NCBI GenBank assembly: GCA_963976885.1
Contig: CAXBNM010000193.1
Coordinates: 1-8,788 of the forward strand
Direction: 5' to 3'
DNA from: JAUIAI01 sp963976885
GTDB lineage: Bacteria; Pseudomonadota; Gammaproteobacteria; Burkholderiales; Burkholderiaceae_E
Length of the DNA stretch: 8,788 bases
A program made the translations under genes and the position numbers. The notes under the pieces were generated by a model. That model was not told the origin of the DNA and did not search any database. It saw only the letters and a program-made list of their open reading frames with translations. Shown here in pieces: positions 1 to 6,714 of the stretch (positions are counted from its first letter, which is position 1; the number at the start of each line of letters is the position of its first letter).

Positions 1-418
1 GACGCTCATACTCGGCCAGGGCTGCCGGAATCGCCTGCAAGCGATCTTCGGCCACTGGCAAATCAACATAACGGGCAAAAAACGGCTCCACGCCGATCAT
101 GACCAGTGCCGCGGTAACCGATTCGATTTTCGGGGTCGTCGCACCGGCATCGGCCGCATCGCCCAACAGATGCAAGGTCATCAACGCGTCGTCAAGCACG
201 ATATCGGTCAGATCGTGAATCCCGGCCTGTCGATCACTTTCCCGCAGGCGATCCAGACGTCGGGCGGTCCGACGCATGACAGGCAACTCCGGATTGGTGA
301 CGGCGCGTTCGGCAGATGCCAGATCGGCAGCACTCAGGCTGGCAAACGCGCCACCCACCACAGCAGCAGAAGCTTCGCGGTTCATAGGGTCGGCAGTCAT
401 GAGAATCGGATCATTCAT
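1..418 (-). CDS. HDOD-domain-like protein, N-terminal part only (runs off the left edge)
   Basis: An open frame read leftwards from an ATG at complement 416-418 stays open for 139 codons to the window edge, so the C-terminus is missing. The first ~65 residues are Ala/Arg-rich with no membrane segment or signal peptide. Residues ~69-115 resemble the start of an HDOD domain: an 'LTDIVLDDALMTLHLL' stretch, then 'PKIESVTAALVMIGVEPFF', matching the usual pattern of a helix with 'I..DPxL...LL..A' followed by 'I.SI..AI..LG...'. HDOD proteins are HD-related but usually lack the metal-binding HD pair and act in signalling or regulation, often linked to nucleotide second messengers. That role is family knowledge; which partner this one has cannot be seen. 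No strong Shine-Dalgarno precedes the ATG, and in-frame ATGs at codons 7 and 12 are alternative starts. It is divergent from prkA. The frame is convincing; the domain call is moderate. Confidence 0.65.
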   Translation of the reverse strand, partial: MNDPILMTADPMNREASAAVVGGAFASLSAADLASAERAVTNPELPVMRRTARRLDRLRESDRQAGIHDLTDIVLDDALMTLHLLGDAADAGATTPKIESVTAALVMIGVEPFFARYVDLPVAEDRLQAIPAALAEYER

Positions 419-477
419 GACTGAATGATCGCTTGGGCGAATCGAAACAAGTCGTCGGATAAAGGCTTCCGATACCG

Positions 478-506
478 CCTATATGGGATGGGAAACATGC
501 ATCCAA
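478..506 (-). promoter_or_regulatory. Weak candidate promoter for the HDOD-like gene
   Basis: On the minus strand, TTGGAT (complement 501-506) is followed after 17 bases by TATAGG (complement 478-483). The -10 matches 4 of 6 sigma-70 consensus bases and the -35 only 3 of 6. It would start transcription near 471, giving a leader of roughly 50 bases before the ATG at 418. Spacing is ideal but the hexamers are poor, so this is only the best candidate seen by eye. Confidence 0.22.
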
Positions 507-660
507 ACCATCGAATGTCACGTTCTTGTATCGAACGCGCAACGCTTGACGAGATTTATTGTTTTGAACGTTGCATGCCGCGGCTGTCACCAACGGTCAT
601 CAATACCGCATTGAGCCATTCTTCAAGGCACCAACTTGGCTCACCGGTTCACCACATTGT

Positions 661-674
661 CGCAACGCGTTGCG
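661..674. repeat. 14-base perfect palindrome, possible operator
   Basis: CGCAACGCGTTGCG is its own reverse complement, and the flanking bases (T and T) do not extend it. It lies mid-way between the two divergent genes. Such a site could bind a dimeric regulator, but nothing in the sequence identifies one, and short GC-rich palindromes also arise by chance. Confidence 0.4.
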
Positions 675-790
675 TAATGAGTGCAAAAATCGCCGCCCAT
701 CTTCGATATCACCGCGTCTGTCCGGTTGACGGCTGCCAAACAGCCAAAACAGGCCAATCACAATGAATGAAGGCGAACCGTTACAAGCTT

Positions 791-820
791 ACGTTTACGT
801 CAACGCGCCGGAATAAACGT
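791..820. repeat. Inverted repeat ACGTTTA / TAAACGT, 16-base spacer
   Basis: ACGTTTA at 791-797 is matched by its reverse complement TAAACGT at 814-820. The arms are 7 bases and do not extend in either direction. A tandem TTACGT-TTACGT lies over the left arm (789-800). Possible operator half-sites or a weak hairpin; there is no T tract, so it is not an intrinsic terminator. Confidence 0.3.
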
Positions 821-967
821 GGGAAAACAGTAGGGGAATGGTCAACGCTGAACGCGCAAATTCGTTTAGGCTAGTAATCAAGTCGTCACAGAAATTGTTG
901 TTAGCGGTCTCGTTGCTGTTATGTGTAACACGTACTAATCGGTTGACAGGTGAAATAACCCTGCCGT

Positions 968-996
968 TTGACGAGGTGCAGGGCTTCAACTACAAC
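968..996 (+). promoter_or_regulatory. Likely sigma-70-family promoter of the prkA operon
   Basis: TTGACG at 968-973 (5 of 6 consensus) and TACAAC at 991-996 (4 of 6) are separated by exactly 17 bases. Transcription would start near 1003, giving a leader of about 50 bases to the prkA start at 1053. The base before the -10 is C (990), a preference of stationary-phase sigma-S. E. coli yeaGH is known to be RpoS-dependent, so sigma-S control is plausible here but is inference. Other upstream promoters are not excluded. Confidence 0.5.
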
Positions 997-1038
997 TGTT
1001 AGCGTAGCAACAGACCATCCGGGTGATGAACTGCTGCC

Positions 1039-1044
1039 AGGAGG
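1039..1044 (+). promoter_or_regulatory. Ribosome binding site deciding the prkA start
   Basis: A perfect AGGAGG lies 8 bases before the ATG at 1053. It would fall inside the coding region if the upstream in-frame ATG codons at 1023 or 1026 were used, so 1053 is chosen. The resulting N-terminus (MNLFDSYRETYAKER) also looks like that of the family. Confidence 0.85.
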
Positions 1045-1052
1045 TTCACCAA

Positions 1053-2975
1053 ATGAATCTGTTTGACTCGTACCGCGAAACGTACGCCAAAGAGCGCGAC
1101 GAAGAAATGTCGCTTCTGGAGTATCTCGAGTTGTGCCGCTCAGAGCCACTCGCCTACGCCTCTTCTTCAGAACGCATGCTCGACGCCATTGGCGAGCCCG
1201 AGATCATCGACACGCGCAACGACCAGCGTCTGTCGAGATTGTTCTCCAACCGCGTCATCAGACGCTACCCCGCCTTCAAAGAGTTCTACGGCATGGAAGA
1301 GGCGATCTCCCAGATCGTTTCCTATTTCAAGCATGCCGCTCAGGGTCTTGAAGAGCGCAAGCAGGTGCTGTATCTGCTTGGGCCGGTGGGCGGCGGCAAG
1401 TCGTCCATTGCCGAAAAACTCAAGGAGTTGATGCAGACGCATCCGGTCTATGCGTTGAAGGGTTCGCCCATCAACGAATCGCCGCTGGGGTTGTTCAACC
1501 CCGAACGCGAAGGTGATGCGCTCGAGAAGGAATACGGCATTCCCAAGCGCTACCTGACCGGCATCATGAGCCCATGGGCCATCAAGCGGCTGGCCGAGTA
1601 TGACGGCGACATCACACAGTTCAAGGTGGTGCGCATTCAGCCCTCGGTGCTCAAGCAAGTGGCCATTGCCAAAACCGAGCCAGGCGACGAGAACAATCAG
1701 GACATCTCCTCGCTGGTCGGCAAGGTCGATATTCGCAAACTCGAAATGCTCGCCCAGGATGACCCTGACGCCTACAGCTACTCCGGCGGTCTGTGTCTGG
1801 CCAATCAGGGTTTGCTCGAGTTCGTCGAGATGTTCAAGGCACCGATCAAGATGCTGCACCCCTTGCTCACCGCCACCCAGGAAGGCAACTACAAGGGCAC
1901 CGAAGGCTTCTCCGCCATTCCCTTCCAGGGCATCATCCTCGCGCACTCGAACGAATCGGAATGGCAGACTTTCCGCAACAACCGCAACAACGAGGCCTTC
2001 CTCGACCGGATCTACATCGTCAAGGTGCCGTATTGCCTGCAGGTGTCGGAAGAAATCCGCATTTACGAAAAACTGCTCACCAACAGCTCGCTGGCGCACG
2101 CCCCTTGCGCGCCAGGCACGTTGCCGATGATGGCGCAGTTTGCAGTGCTCACGCGCCTGGTCGAACCCGAAAACTCCAGCATCACCACCAAGATGCGGGT
2201 CTATGACGGTGAAAACCTCAAAGACGTCGAGCCCAACGCCAAGTCGGTGCAGGAGTATCGCGACTATGCCGGCATCGACGAAGGCATGACCGGCACCTCC
2301 ACGCGCTTTTCCTACAAGGTGTTGTCGAGCGTGTTCAACTTCGACCAGACCGAAGTGGCGGCCAATCCGGTGCACCTGATGTATGTGCTCGAGCAACGCA
2401 TCATGCGTGAGCAATTGCCCGAAGACACGCAGCGGCGCTATCTTGAATTCATCAAGGGTTACCTGAGCCCGCGTTATGCGGAGTTCATCGGCAAGGAAAT
2501 TCAGACCGCTTACCTCGAAAGCTACTCCGAGTACGGCCAGAACATCTTTGATCGCTACGTGACCTACGCCGATTACTGGATTCAGGACGAAGACTTCCGT
2601 GACCCGGAAACCGGTGAAAGCTTCGATCGGGCGCAACTCAACGCCGAACTCGAAAAGATCGAGAAGCCGGCCGGCATTGCCAACCCGAAAGACTTCCGGA
2701 ACGAGATCGTCAACTTCGTGCTTCGTGCCCGAGCCAACAACTCAGGCAAGAACCCGACCTGGACCAGTTACGAGAAGCTGCGTGAAGTGATCGAGAAGAA
2801 GATGTTCTCGAACACCGAAGAGCTGCTGCCGGTCATTTCGTTCAACGCCAAGTCGTCCTCGGAGGATCAACGCAAACACGACAGCTTTGTCGCCCGGATG
2901 GTAGACAAGGGCTATACCGAGAAACAGGTTCGGTTGCTCTGTGAGTGGTATCTGCGGGTTCGCAAGTCTCAGTAA
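1053..2975 (+). CDS. prkA: PrkA/YeaG-family AAA+ serine protein kinase (640 aa)
   Basis: This cytoplasmic AAA+ protein begins with a conserved segment (residues 1-80), followed by a Walker A loop GPVGGGKS at 110-117 and an ATPase core to about residue 345. An NxxGLLEFVEMFK stretch at 251-262 is in the Walker B region, and a polar patch with NNRNNEAFLDR at 309-319 looks like the sensor/arginine-finger area. The C-terminal PrkA domain (about 380-640) is complete. Length matches E. coli YeaG (644 aa). The family phosphorylates proteins in vitro and supports stationary-phase, nitrogen-starvation and sporulation responses; the Bacillus protein has also been described as an ATP-dependent protease, so the biochemical activity is debated. 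It is first in a three-gene operon, 20 bases before yeaH, which is its usual partner. No truncation or frameshift is visible. Identification is very secure; the exact activity is not. Confidence 0.96.
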   Translation: MNLFDSYRETYAKERDEEMSLLEYLELCRSEPLAYASSSERMLDAIGEPEIIDTRNDQRLSRLFSNRVIRRYPAFKEFYGMEEAISQIVSYFKHAAQGLEERKQVLYLLGPVGGGKSSIAEKLKELMQTHPVYALKGSPINESPLGLFNPEREGDALEKEYGIPKRYLTGIMSPWAIKRLAEYDGDITQFKVVRIQPSVLKQVAIAKTEPGDENNQDISSLVGKVDIRKLEMLAQDDPDAYSYSGGLCLANQGLLEFVEMFKAPIKMLHPLLTATQEGNYKGTEGFSAIPFQGIILAHSNESEWQTFRNNRNNEAFLDRIYIVKVPYCLQVSEEIRIYEKLLTNSSLAHAPCAPGTLPMMAQFAVLTRLVEPENSSITTKMRVYDGENLKDVEPNAKSVQEYRDYAGIDEGMTGTSTRFSYKVLSSVFNFDQTEVAANPVHLMYVLEQRIMREQLPEDTQRRYLEFIKGYLSPRYAEFIGKEIQTAYLESYSEYGQNIFDRYVTYADYWIQDEDFRDPETGESFDRAQLNAELEKIEKPAGIANPKDFRNEIVNFVLRARANNSGKNPTWTSYEKLREVIEKKMFSNTEELLPVISFNAKSSSEDQRKHDSFVARMVDKGYTEKQVRLLCEWYLRVRKSQ

Positions 2976-2983
2976 GTCTTGCC

Positions 2984-2989
2984 AGGGGG
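2984..2989 (+). promoter_or_regulatory. Ribosome binding site deciding the yeaH GTG start
   Basis: AGGGGG sits 6 bases before a GTG at 2996. The codons after this GTG give SVIIDRRLN, which matches the family N-terminus (E. coli YeaH begins MTWFIDRRLN). The longer frame with an ATG at 2945 would overlap the end of prkA and add 17 residues not found in the family. Confidence 0.8.
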
Positions 2990-2995
2990 TCCAAA

Positions 2996-4267
2996 GTGTC
3001 TGTAATCATTGATCGTCGTCTCAACGACCGAAACAAGAGCGCAACCAACCGCGCCCGCTTCATGCGTCGCTACAAAGGACATATCAAGCGGGCAGTGTCG
3101 GACATGGTGGGTGACCGGTCCATCAAAGACATGGAGAAAGGCGGCAGTGTGCGCATCTCCCGCAAGGACATCTCCGAGCCGCATCTGCGTCACAGCGGTG
3201 GCGATCGCGAGATCGTCGTGCCCGGCAACAAGACCTTCAATCCGGGCGATCGCATGGAACGCCCGCCTTCGGGCGGCGGCGGCAAAGGCAAGGGAGAAGG
3301 CGGGGACGGTGACGGCGGCGAAGACGATTTTGTCTTTACGCTGTCGCGCGAAGAGTTCATGAACATCTTTTTCGATGATCTCGAACTGCCCCGCCTGATC
3401 CGCACCTATGTCGGCCAGATCAAGGAGTTCAAGCCTCAACGGGCCGGTTACACCCGTGAGGGTGCGCCGACCAATCTGTCCGTCATTCGCACCATGCGCA
3501 GCGCGCTGAGTCGGCGGGTGGCGCTGAGCGGCGGTGCTCGTCGCCAGTTACGCGAACTGCTGGCCGAACAGGCCACGCATGTTGCCGATCCGGTTAACGA
3601 CACCGATCAGGATCGGGTCGAGAGTATTGAGGCGTTACGCCGGCGCATTGCCCGGGTGCCGTTTCTGGACGACATCGATCTGCGCTACCGGCATCGAGTC
3701 ATGGTGCCCAAGCCGATCAGCCAGGCCGTCATGTTCTGCCTGATGGATGTGTCGGCCTCGATGGACGAATTCAAGAAAGATCTGGCCAAGCGCTTTTACA
3801 CGCTGCTGTATCTGTTTCTGTCGCGCAAGTACGAGCATGTCGAGATCGTGTTCATCCGTCATACCGACGACGCGGAAGAAGTTGACGAGAATCGGTTTTT
3901 CCACGACCGCAAGACAGGCGGCACCGTGGTTTGCTCGGCGCTCAAGCTGATGCGCGAGATCATCGATGATCGCTACTCACCCTCGGAGTGGAACATCTAT
4001 GGCGCCCAGGCCTCGGACGGCGACGCGTTTGGCGCCGACCCGGAGAAAAGCCGTGGCTTTCTGGAAGAACATCTCCTGCCAATGGTGCGCCACTTTGCCT
4101 ATATCGAGGTCACCGAACAACGTAGCCTGCGCCTGTCGACCCTGTCCAATGCCTACAGCCGCATCGAGTGCGGGCACTTTGCGATGGTCGAAGTTGAAGA
4201 ACACCGGGATATCTATCCGGTTTTTCGCGAGCTGTTCACCCGTCAGGGTGCCACCGCAAGCACCTGA
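2996..4267 (+). CDS. yeaH: YeaH/DUF444-family protein with von Willebrand A domain (423 aa)
   Basis: The protein matches the YeaH family end to end: N-terminal IDRRLNDRNKSATNRARF, the KDISEP motif (48-53), a Gly/Asp/Lys-rich flexible linker at about 83-104, then a C-terminal VWA fold. The VWA metal site (MIDAS) is intact: DVSAS at 241-245, a Thr in the TGGT stretch (297-300), and the Asp of SDGD (330-333). The C-terminus DIYPVFRELF is a family hallmark. Length is close to the E. coli protein (427 aa). VWA proteins bind partners through a divalent metal; with a neighbouring AAA+ protein they form MoxR-like or chelatase-like pairs, so YeaH is likely the adaptor for PrkA (inference). E. coli yeaG-yeaH act together under nitrogen starvation. 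It starts with GTG and ends 9 bases before spoVR, so translation is probably coupled. Confidence 0.94.
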   Translation: MSVIIDRRLNDRNKSATNRARFMRRYKGHIKRAVSDMVGDRSIKDMEKGGSVRISRKDISEPHLRHSGGDREIVVPGNKTFNPGDRMERPPSGGGGKGKGEGGDGDGGEDDFVFTLSREEFMNIFFDDLELPRLIRTYVGQIKEFKPQRAGYTREGAPTNLSVIRTMRSALSRRVALSGGARRQLRELLAEQATHVADPVNDTDQDRVESIEALRRRIARVPFLDDIDLRYRHRVMVPKPISQAVMFCLMDVSASMDEFKKDLAKRFYTLLYLFLSRKYEHVEIVFIRHTDDAEEVDENRFFHDRKTGGTVVCSALKLMREIIDDRYSPSEWNIYGAQASDGDAFGADPEKSRGFLEEHLLPMVRHFAYIEVTEQRSLRLSTLSNAYSRIECGHFAMVEVEEHRDIYPVFRELFTRQGATAST

Positions 4268-4269
4268 GG
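4265..4269 (+). promoter_or_regulatory. Ribosome binding site of spoVR, overlapping the yeaH stop
   Basis: TGAGG, of which TGA is the yeaH stop codon, lies 7 bases before the ATG at 4277. An ATG at 4273 is in another frame and too close to the site. The overlap of stop and Shine-Dalgarno supports translational coupling of yeaH and spoVR. Confidence 0.65.
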
Positions 4270-4276
4270 CCATGCC

Positions 4277-5779
4277 ATGAGCAAACGCGAATTGCTGTCC
4301 ACCGGCTCTGCCTGGACCTTCGACCTGATCGAAAAATACGATCAGGCCATCGGCGACATTGCCATCAATGAGTTCGGGCTCGATTGCTACACCAACCAGA
4401 TCGAAGTCATCGCCTCCGAGCAGATGCTCGACGCCTACGCCTCGGTGGGTTTGCCCATCAGCTATCCGCACTGGTCGTTCGGCAAGGAGTTCATTGCCAA
4501 CGAGCAGTCGTATCGCAAGGGTGCCAGCGGGCTGGCCTACGAGATCGTCATCAACTCCGATCCGTGTATTGCCTACCTGATGGAAGAAAACCCGATGGCG
4601 CTGCAAGGGTTGGTGATTGCCCATGCCTGCTACGGCCACAATTCGTTTTTCAAGGGCAATTACCTGTTCCGGCAATGGACCAACGCCGACGCCATCATCG
4701 ACTACATGGTTTTTGCGCGGCAGTTCGTGCTCGAGTGCGAAGAGCGCCATGGGGTGGCCGAGGTCGAGGAAGTGCTCGACGCCTGCCATTCGCTGATGGA
4801 TTTCGGCGTCAACCGCTACCGGCGGCCCAAGCCGCTGTCCGCCGTCGAAGAGCGCGCGCGCAGTCGTGAGCGTGAGGCCTATGCCTGGAGTCAGCACGAT
4901 GAAATCTGGCGGACCGTGCCCACCAGCCCCGATCAGGAAAAAGGTGTGGCTTCGGGGCGCTTTCCGGCCGAGCCCCAGGAGAACCTGCTCTACTTCATCG
5001 AGAAGTACTCACCAAGACTCGAAAACTGGCAGCGCGAAATCGTGCGCATCGTGCGCAAGATGGCCCAGTACTTCTATCCGCAAGGGCAGACCAAGGTCAT
5101 GAACGAAGGCTGGGCCACGTTCTGGCATTACACCTTGCTGAACCGCCTCTACGACAAGGGCAAGGTCAATGACGGCTTCATGATCGAAGTGCTCGCCTCG
5201 CACACCAATGTCGTGGCGCAGCGCGGCTTCGATCAGCCCGGCTTTGGGGGCATCAACCCGTATGCACTGGGTTTTGCGATGTTTACCGACATCCGGCGCA
5301 TTTGCGAGAATCCGACCACCGAAGACAAGCACTGGTTTCCGGACATCGCCGGCTCCAACTGGGAGAAAACGCTCGACTTTGCCATGCGCAATTTCAAGGA
5401 TGAGTCGTTCATCAGCCAGTATCTGTCGCCACGCCTGATTCGCGAATTTCATCTGTTTGCGGTCGCCGACCACAAATCCAACGACTTTCTCGAAGTCGAC
5501 AGCATTCACAACGAGATTGGTTACCGGCGCGTGCGCCAGTTGCTGGCGCAGCAGTACAACCGCGATACCCAGCTGCCCGACGTTCAGGTGGCCGCCTTCG
5601 ACAAGGACGGCGACCGTAGCCTGACCCTCGTCCACCAGATGCACCGGGGCCGCGCCCTGACCGAGGAGGCCGACCGGGTGCTGCACAACATTCAGCGCCT
5701 GTGGGGCTTCAAGGTCAGCCTGGAAACCCGCAGCAGCAGCGGCGAATCGGTCGACCGGCGCGTATTCAGCGACAGCTAG
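4277..5779 (+). CDS. spoVR: SpoVR/YcgB-family protein (500 aa)
   Basis: This is a full-length SpoVR-family protein (E. coli YcgB is 510 aa), cytoplasmic, with no signal peptide or membrane segment. Recognisable family blocks are YPHWSFGK (63-70), HACYGHNSFFKGN (116-128), NEGWATFWHY (276-285), ASHTNVV (307-313), the NPYALGF stretch (327-333), and the RDTQLPDVQV block (429-438) in the C-terminal part. The His and Glu residues at 116, 121, 277, 284 and 309 are arranged like metal ligands, but this is inference. In Bacillus SpoVR is needed for spore cortex formation; in non-sporulating proteobacteria ycgB belongs to the RpoS regulon and its molecular role is unknown. Being third in the prkA-yeaH operon implies a shared pathway. 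The frame is intact. Family assignment is secure; the reaction is not known. Confidence 0.95.
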   Translation: MSKRELLSTGSAWTFDLIEKYDQAIGDIAINEFGLDCYTNQIEVIASEQMLDAYASVGLPISYPHWSFGKEFIANEQSYRKGASGLAYEIVINSDPCIAYLMEENPMALQGLVIAHACYGHNSFFKGNYLFRQWTNADAIIDYMVFARQFVLECEERHGVAEVEEVLDACHSLMDFGVNRYRRPKPLSAVEERARSREREAYAWSQHDEIWRTVPTSPDQEKGVASGRFPAEPQENLLYFIEKYSPRLENWQREIVRIVRKMAQYFYPQGQTKVMNEGWATFWHYTLLNRLYDKGKVNDGFMIEVLASHTNVVAQRGFDQPGFGGINPYALGFAMFTDIRRICENPTTEDKHWFPDIAGSNWEKTLDFAMRNFKDESFISQYLSPRLIREFHLFAVADHKSNDFLEVDSIHNEIGYRRVRQLLAQQYNRDTQLPDVQVAAFDKDGDRSLTLVHQMHRGRALTEEADRVLHNIQRLWGFKVSLETRSSSGESVDRRVFSDS

Positions 5780-5889
5780 AACCTCCACCGGGTGGCTCTT
5801 CAGGACGCCCGGTCGCGGCGCTGCGTTCGCGGCCCGGCCTCATGGCTGGCATACTGAGGAGTCTTTCCAAGACAGACAGGATTTCAGCA
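5780..5889 (+). other. Spacer between spoVR and the oxidoreductase gene
   Basis: This 110-base gap has no hairpin followed by a T tract, so the upstream operon may read through into the next gene. CCACCGGGTGG near its start is a tight dyad without terminator features. CATACT at 5850-5855 could be a -10 (4 of 6) but has no acceptable -35, so a separate promoter is possible but unproven. Confidence 0.4.
5878..5881 (+). promoter_or_regulatory. Ribosome binding site of the DsbA-family gene
   Basis: AGGA lies 8 bases before the ATG at 5890. The frame is open further upstream into spoVR, but the added residues are low-complexity Gln/Pro/Gly/Arg and belong to no family, so 5890 is chosen as the start. 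Confidence 0.6.
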
Positions 5890-6609
5890 ATGTCCACCCC
5901 TCTGGCCAGCGCCACCCAACTTACCGTCGATGTCATCTCCGATGTGGTTTGCCCGTGGTGCTTCGTGGGCAAGCGGCAGCTCGAACAGGCCATGCGCCAA
6001 TTCCGACAAGCCCACCCTGATCTGCCGGAGCCCGCCGTGCGCTGGCATCCGTTTCAATTGAACCCCGATCTGCCCGCCGAAGGGGTAGCCCGCGACCAGT
6101 ACCTGAGTGCCAAATTCGGTACCAGCGATACCGCCGCCATTTATGAACGGGTCAAGGCGGCAGGCGCCGAAGTCGATCTCGACCTGAAGATGGACAAAAT
6201 CAGCCAGCAGCCCAATACGGTTGCCTCGCATGCGCTCATCTCGATGGCCTCAGAGGGCACGCAGGACGCGATTGTGGAGGCCTTCTTCAAGGCCTACTTC
6301 CATGACGGACGCGACCTGACCCTGGAAGAAACCCTGATCGAACTGGGCCGCGACGGCGGTATTGCCGAACCGTCGATTGAGGCGGCCATCCATGATGAAG
6401 CCGTGCATGAAACCATTCGCCGCGCCGACAGCAGCGCCCGCTCGCTCGGCGTGCAAGGCGTGCCGTTCTTCATCTTCAACCAGAAAATTGCCGTCAATGG
6501 TGCCGCCGGCGCCCAGACTCTGATGCAAGCGGCCGAAACCGCCCTCGCCCGCGTGGCCGAAGAAGCCGCTCAAGAAGCACAGGCCGAGCAAAGCCCGCAG
6601 CAACCCTGA
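5890..6609 (+). CDS. DsbA-family (FrnE-like) thiol oxidoreductase (239 aa)
   Basis: A thioredoxin-fold protein of the DsbA superfamily, FrnE subgroup. A first beta strand (TVDVISDVVCPWCFVGK, about 12-28) carries the redox motif CPWC at 21-24. A helical insertion (about 60-180) contains QQPNTVASHALI (106-117). The cis-proline loop is GVP at 190-192, followed by FFIFNQKIAVNGAAG. The last ~25 residues are Ala/Glu/Gln-rich, probably a disordered tail. There is no signal peptide, so unlike classical DsbA it should act in the cytoplasm on thiols or disulfides; FrnE relatives have been linked to oxidative and metal stress. Its substrate cannot be read from sequence. It follows spoVR by 110 bases on the same strand and ends before the bidirectional terminator, so it may be the last gene of the prkA transcript. 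Confidence 0.9.
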   Translation: MSTPLASATQLTVDVISDVVCPWCFVGKRQLEQAMRQFRQAHPDLPEPAVRWHPFQLNPDLPAEGVARDQYLSAKFGTSDTAAIYERVKAAGAEVDLDLKMDKISQQPNTVASHALISMASEGTQDAIVEAFFKAYFHDGRDLTLEETLIELGRDGGIAEPSIEAAIHDEAVHETIRRADSSARSLGVQGVPFFIFNQKIAVNGAAGAQTLMQAAETALARVAEEAAQEAQAEQSPQQP

Positions 6610-6629
6610 GGGAGAATCACCAGGCCGAC

Positions 6630-6641
6630 GGCAGCGCTGCC
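6630..6641. repeat. 12-base perfect palindrome downstream of the oxidoreductase
   Basis: GGCAGCGCTGCC is self-complementary and lies about 20 bases after the stop codon. No T tract follows, so it is not a terminator. It may be chance, or a mild 3' RNA structure. Confidence 0.25.
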
Positions 6642-6714
6642 AAAACGGCACGCCGCAACCAGAGGCCATGCCGGCCAGTGGCACAGCGCTCACCAACGGC
6701 CGCGTCTTGCCAAA

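Larger units (their letters stand above)
419..1052. other. Divergent intergenic region, no convincing gene
   Basis: About 630 bases separate the HDOD-like gene from prkA. The stretch is visibly less GC-rich than the flanking genes. The open frames in it (plus 425-766, minus 411-593 and 795-989) give Cys/His/Ser-rich proteins of no recognisable family, lack good ribosome binding sites and overlap one another, so none is called. It contains a 14-base perfect palindrome (661-674), a 7-base inverted repeat (791-820), a short GTGT-A-ACAC dyad (923-931) and a likely promoter for prkA (968-996). An isolated TTGACA at 943-948 has no matching -10 at 16-18 bases. The length leaves room for a regulator site, an upstream promoter or a small RNA, but no tRNA or clear terminator was seen. 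Confidence 0.6.

Noticed and set aside
425..766. Plus-strand 113-codon open frame in the intergenic region
   Set aside because: The product is rich in His, Ser, Cys and Arg and unlike any family I know; there is no Shine-Dalgarno, and it overlaps a minus-strand frame. A real small gene cannot be fully excluded without homologues.
943..948. Perfect TTGACA as the -35 of prkA
   Set aside because: No acceptable -10 lies 16-18 bases downstream (GTTTGA at 17); TTGACG at 968 with TACAAC at 991 fits better.
919..1149. Minus-strand 76-codon open frame over the prkA start
   Set aside because: It overlaps the promoter, the ribosome binding site and the first codons of prkA, and its product shows no family features.
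1167..2636. Minus-strand 489-codon open frame opposite prkA
   Set aside because: It lies entirely antisense to a certain gene, its His/Val/Gly/Leu-rich product fits no family, and long antisense frames are expected from GC-rich codon bias.
2945..2995. Upstream ATG (2945) as the yeaH start
   Set aside because: It would overlap prkA by 31 bases and add residues absent from the family; the GTG at 2996 has a good ribosome binding site and a family-like N-terminus.
3977..4897. Minus-strand 306-codon open frame across the yeaH-spoVR junction
   Set aside because: It is antisense to two well-identified genes, has no family resemblance, and has composition typical of a codon-bias shadow.
5009..5788. 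Minus-strand 259-codon open frame opposite spoVR
   Set aside because: Antisense shadow of spoVR with no recognisable motif or ribosome binding site.
5701..5889. N-terminal extension of the oxidoreductase into spoVR
   Set aside because: The extra 63 residues are low-complexity and overlap spoVR by about 80 bases; the ATG at 5890 has a ribosome binding site at correct spacing.
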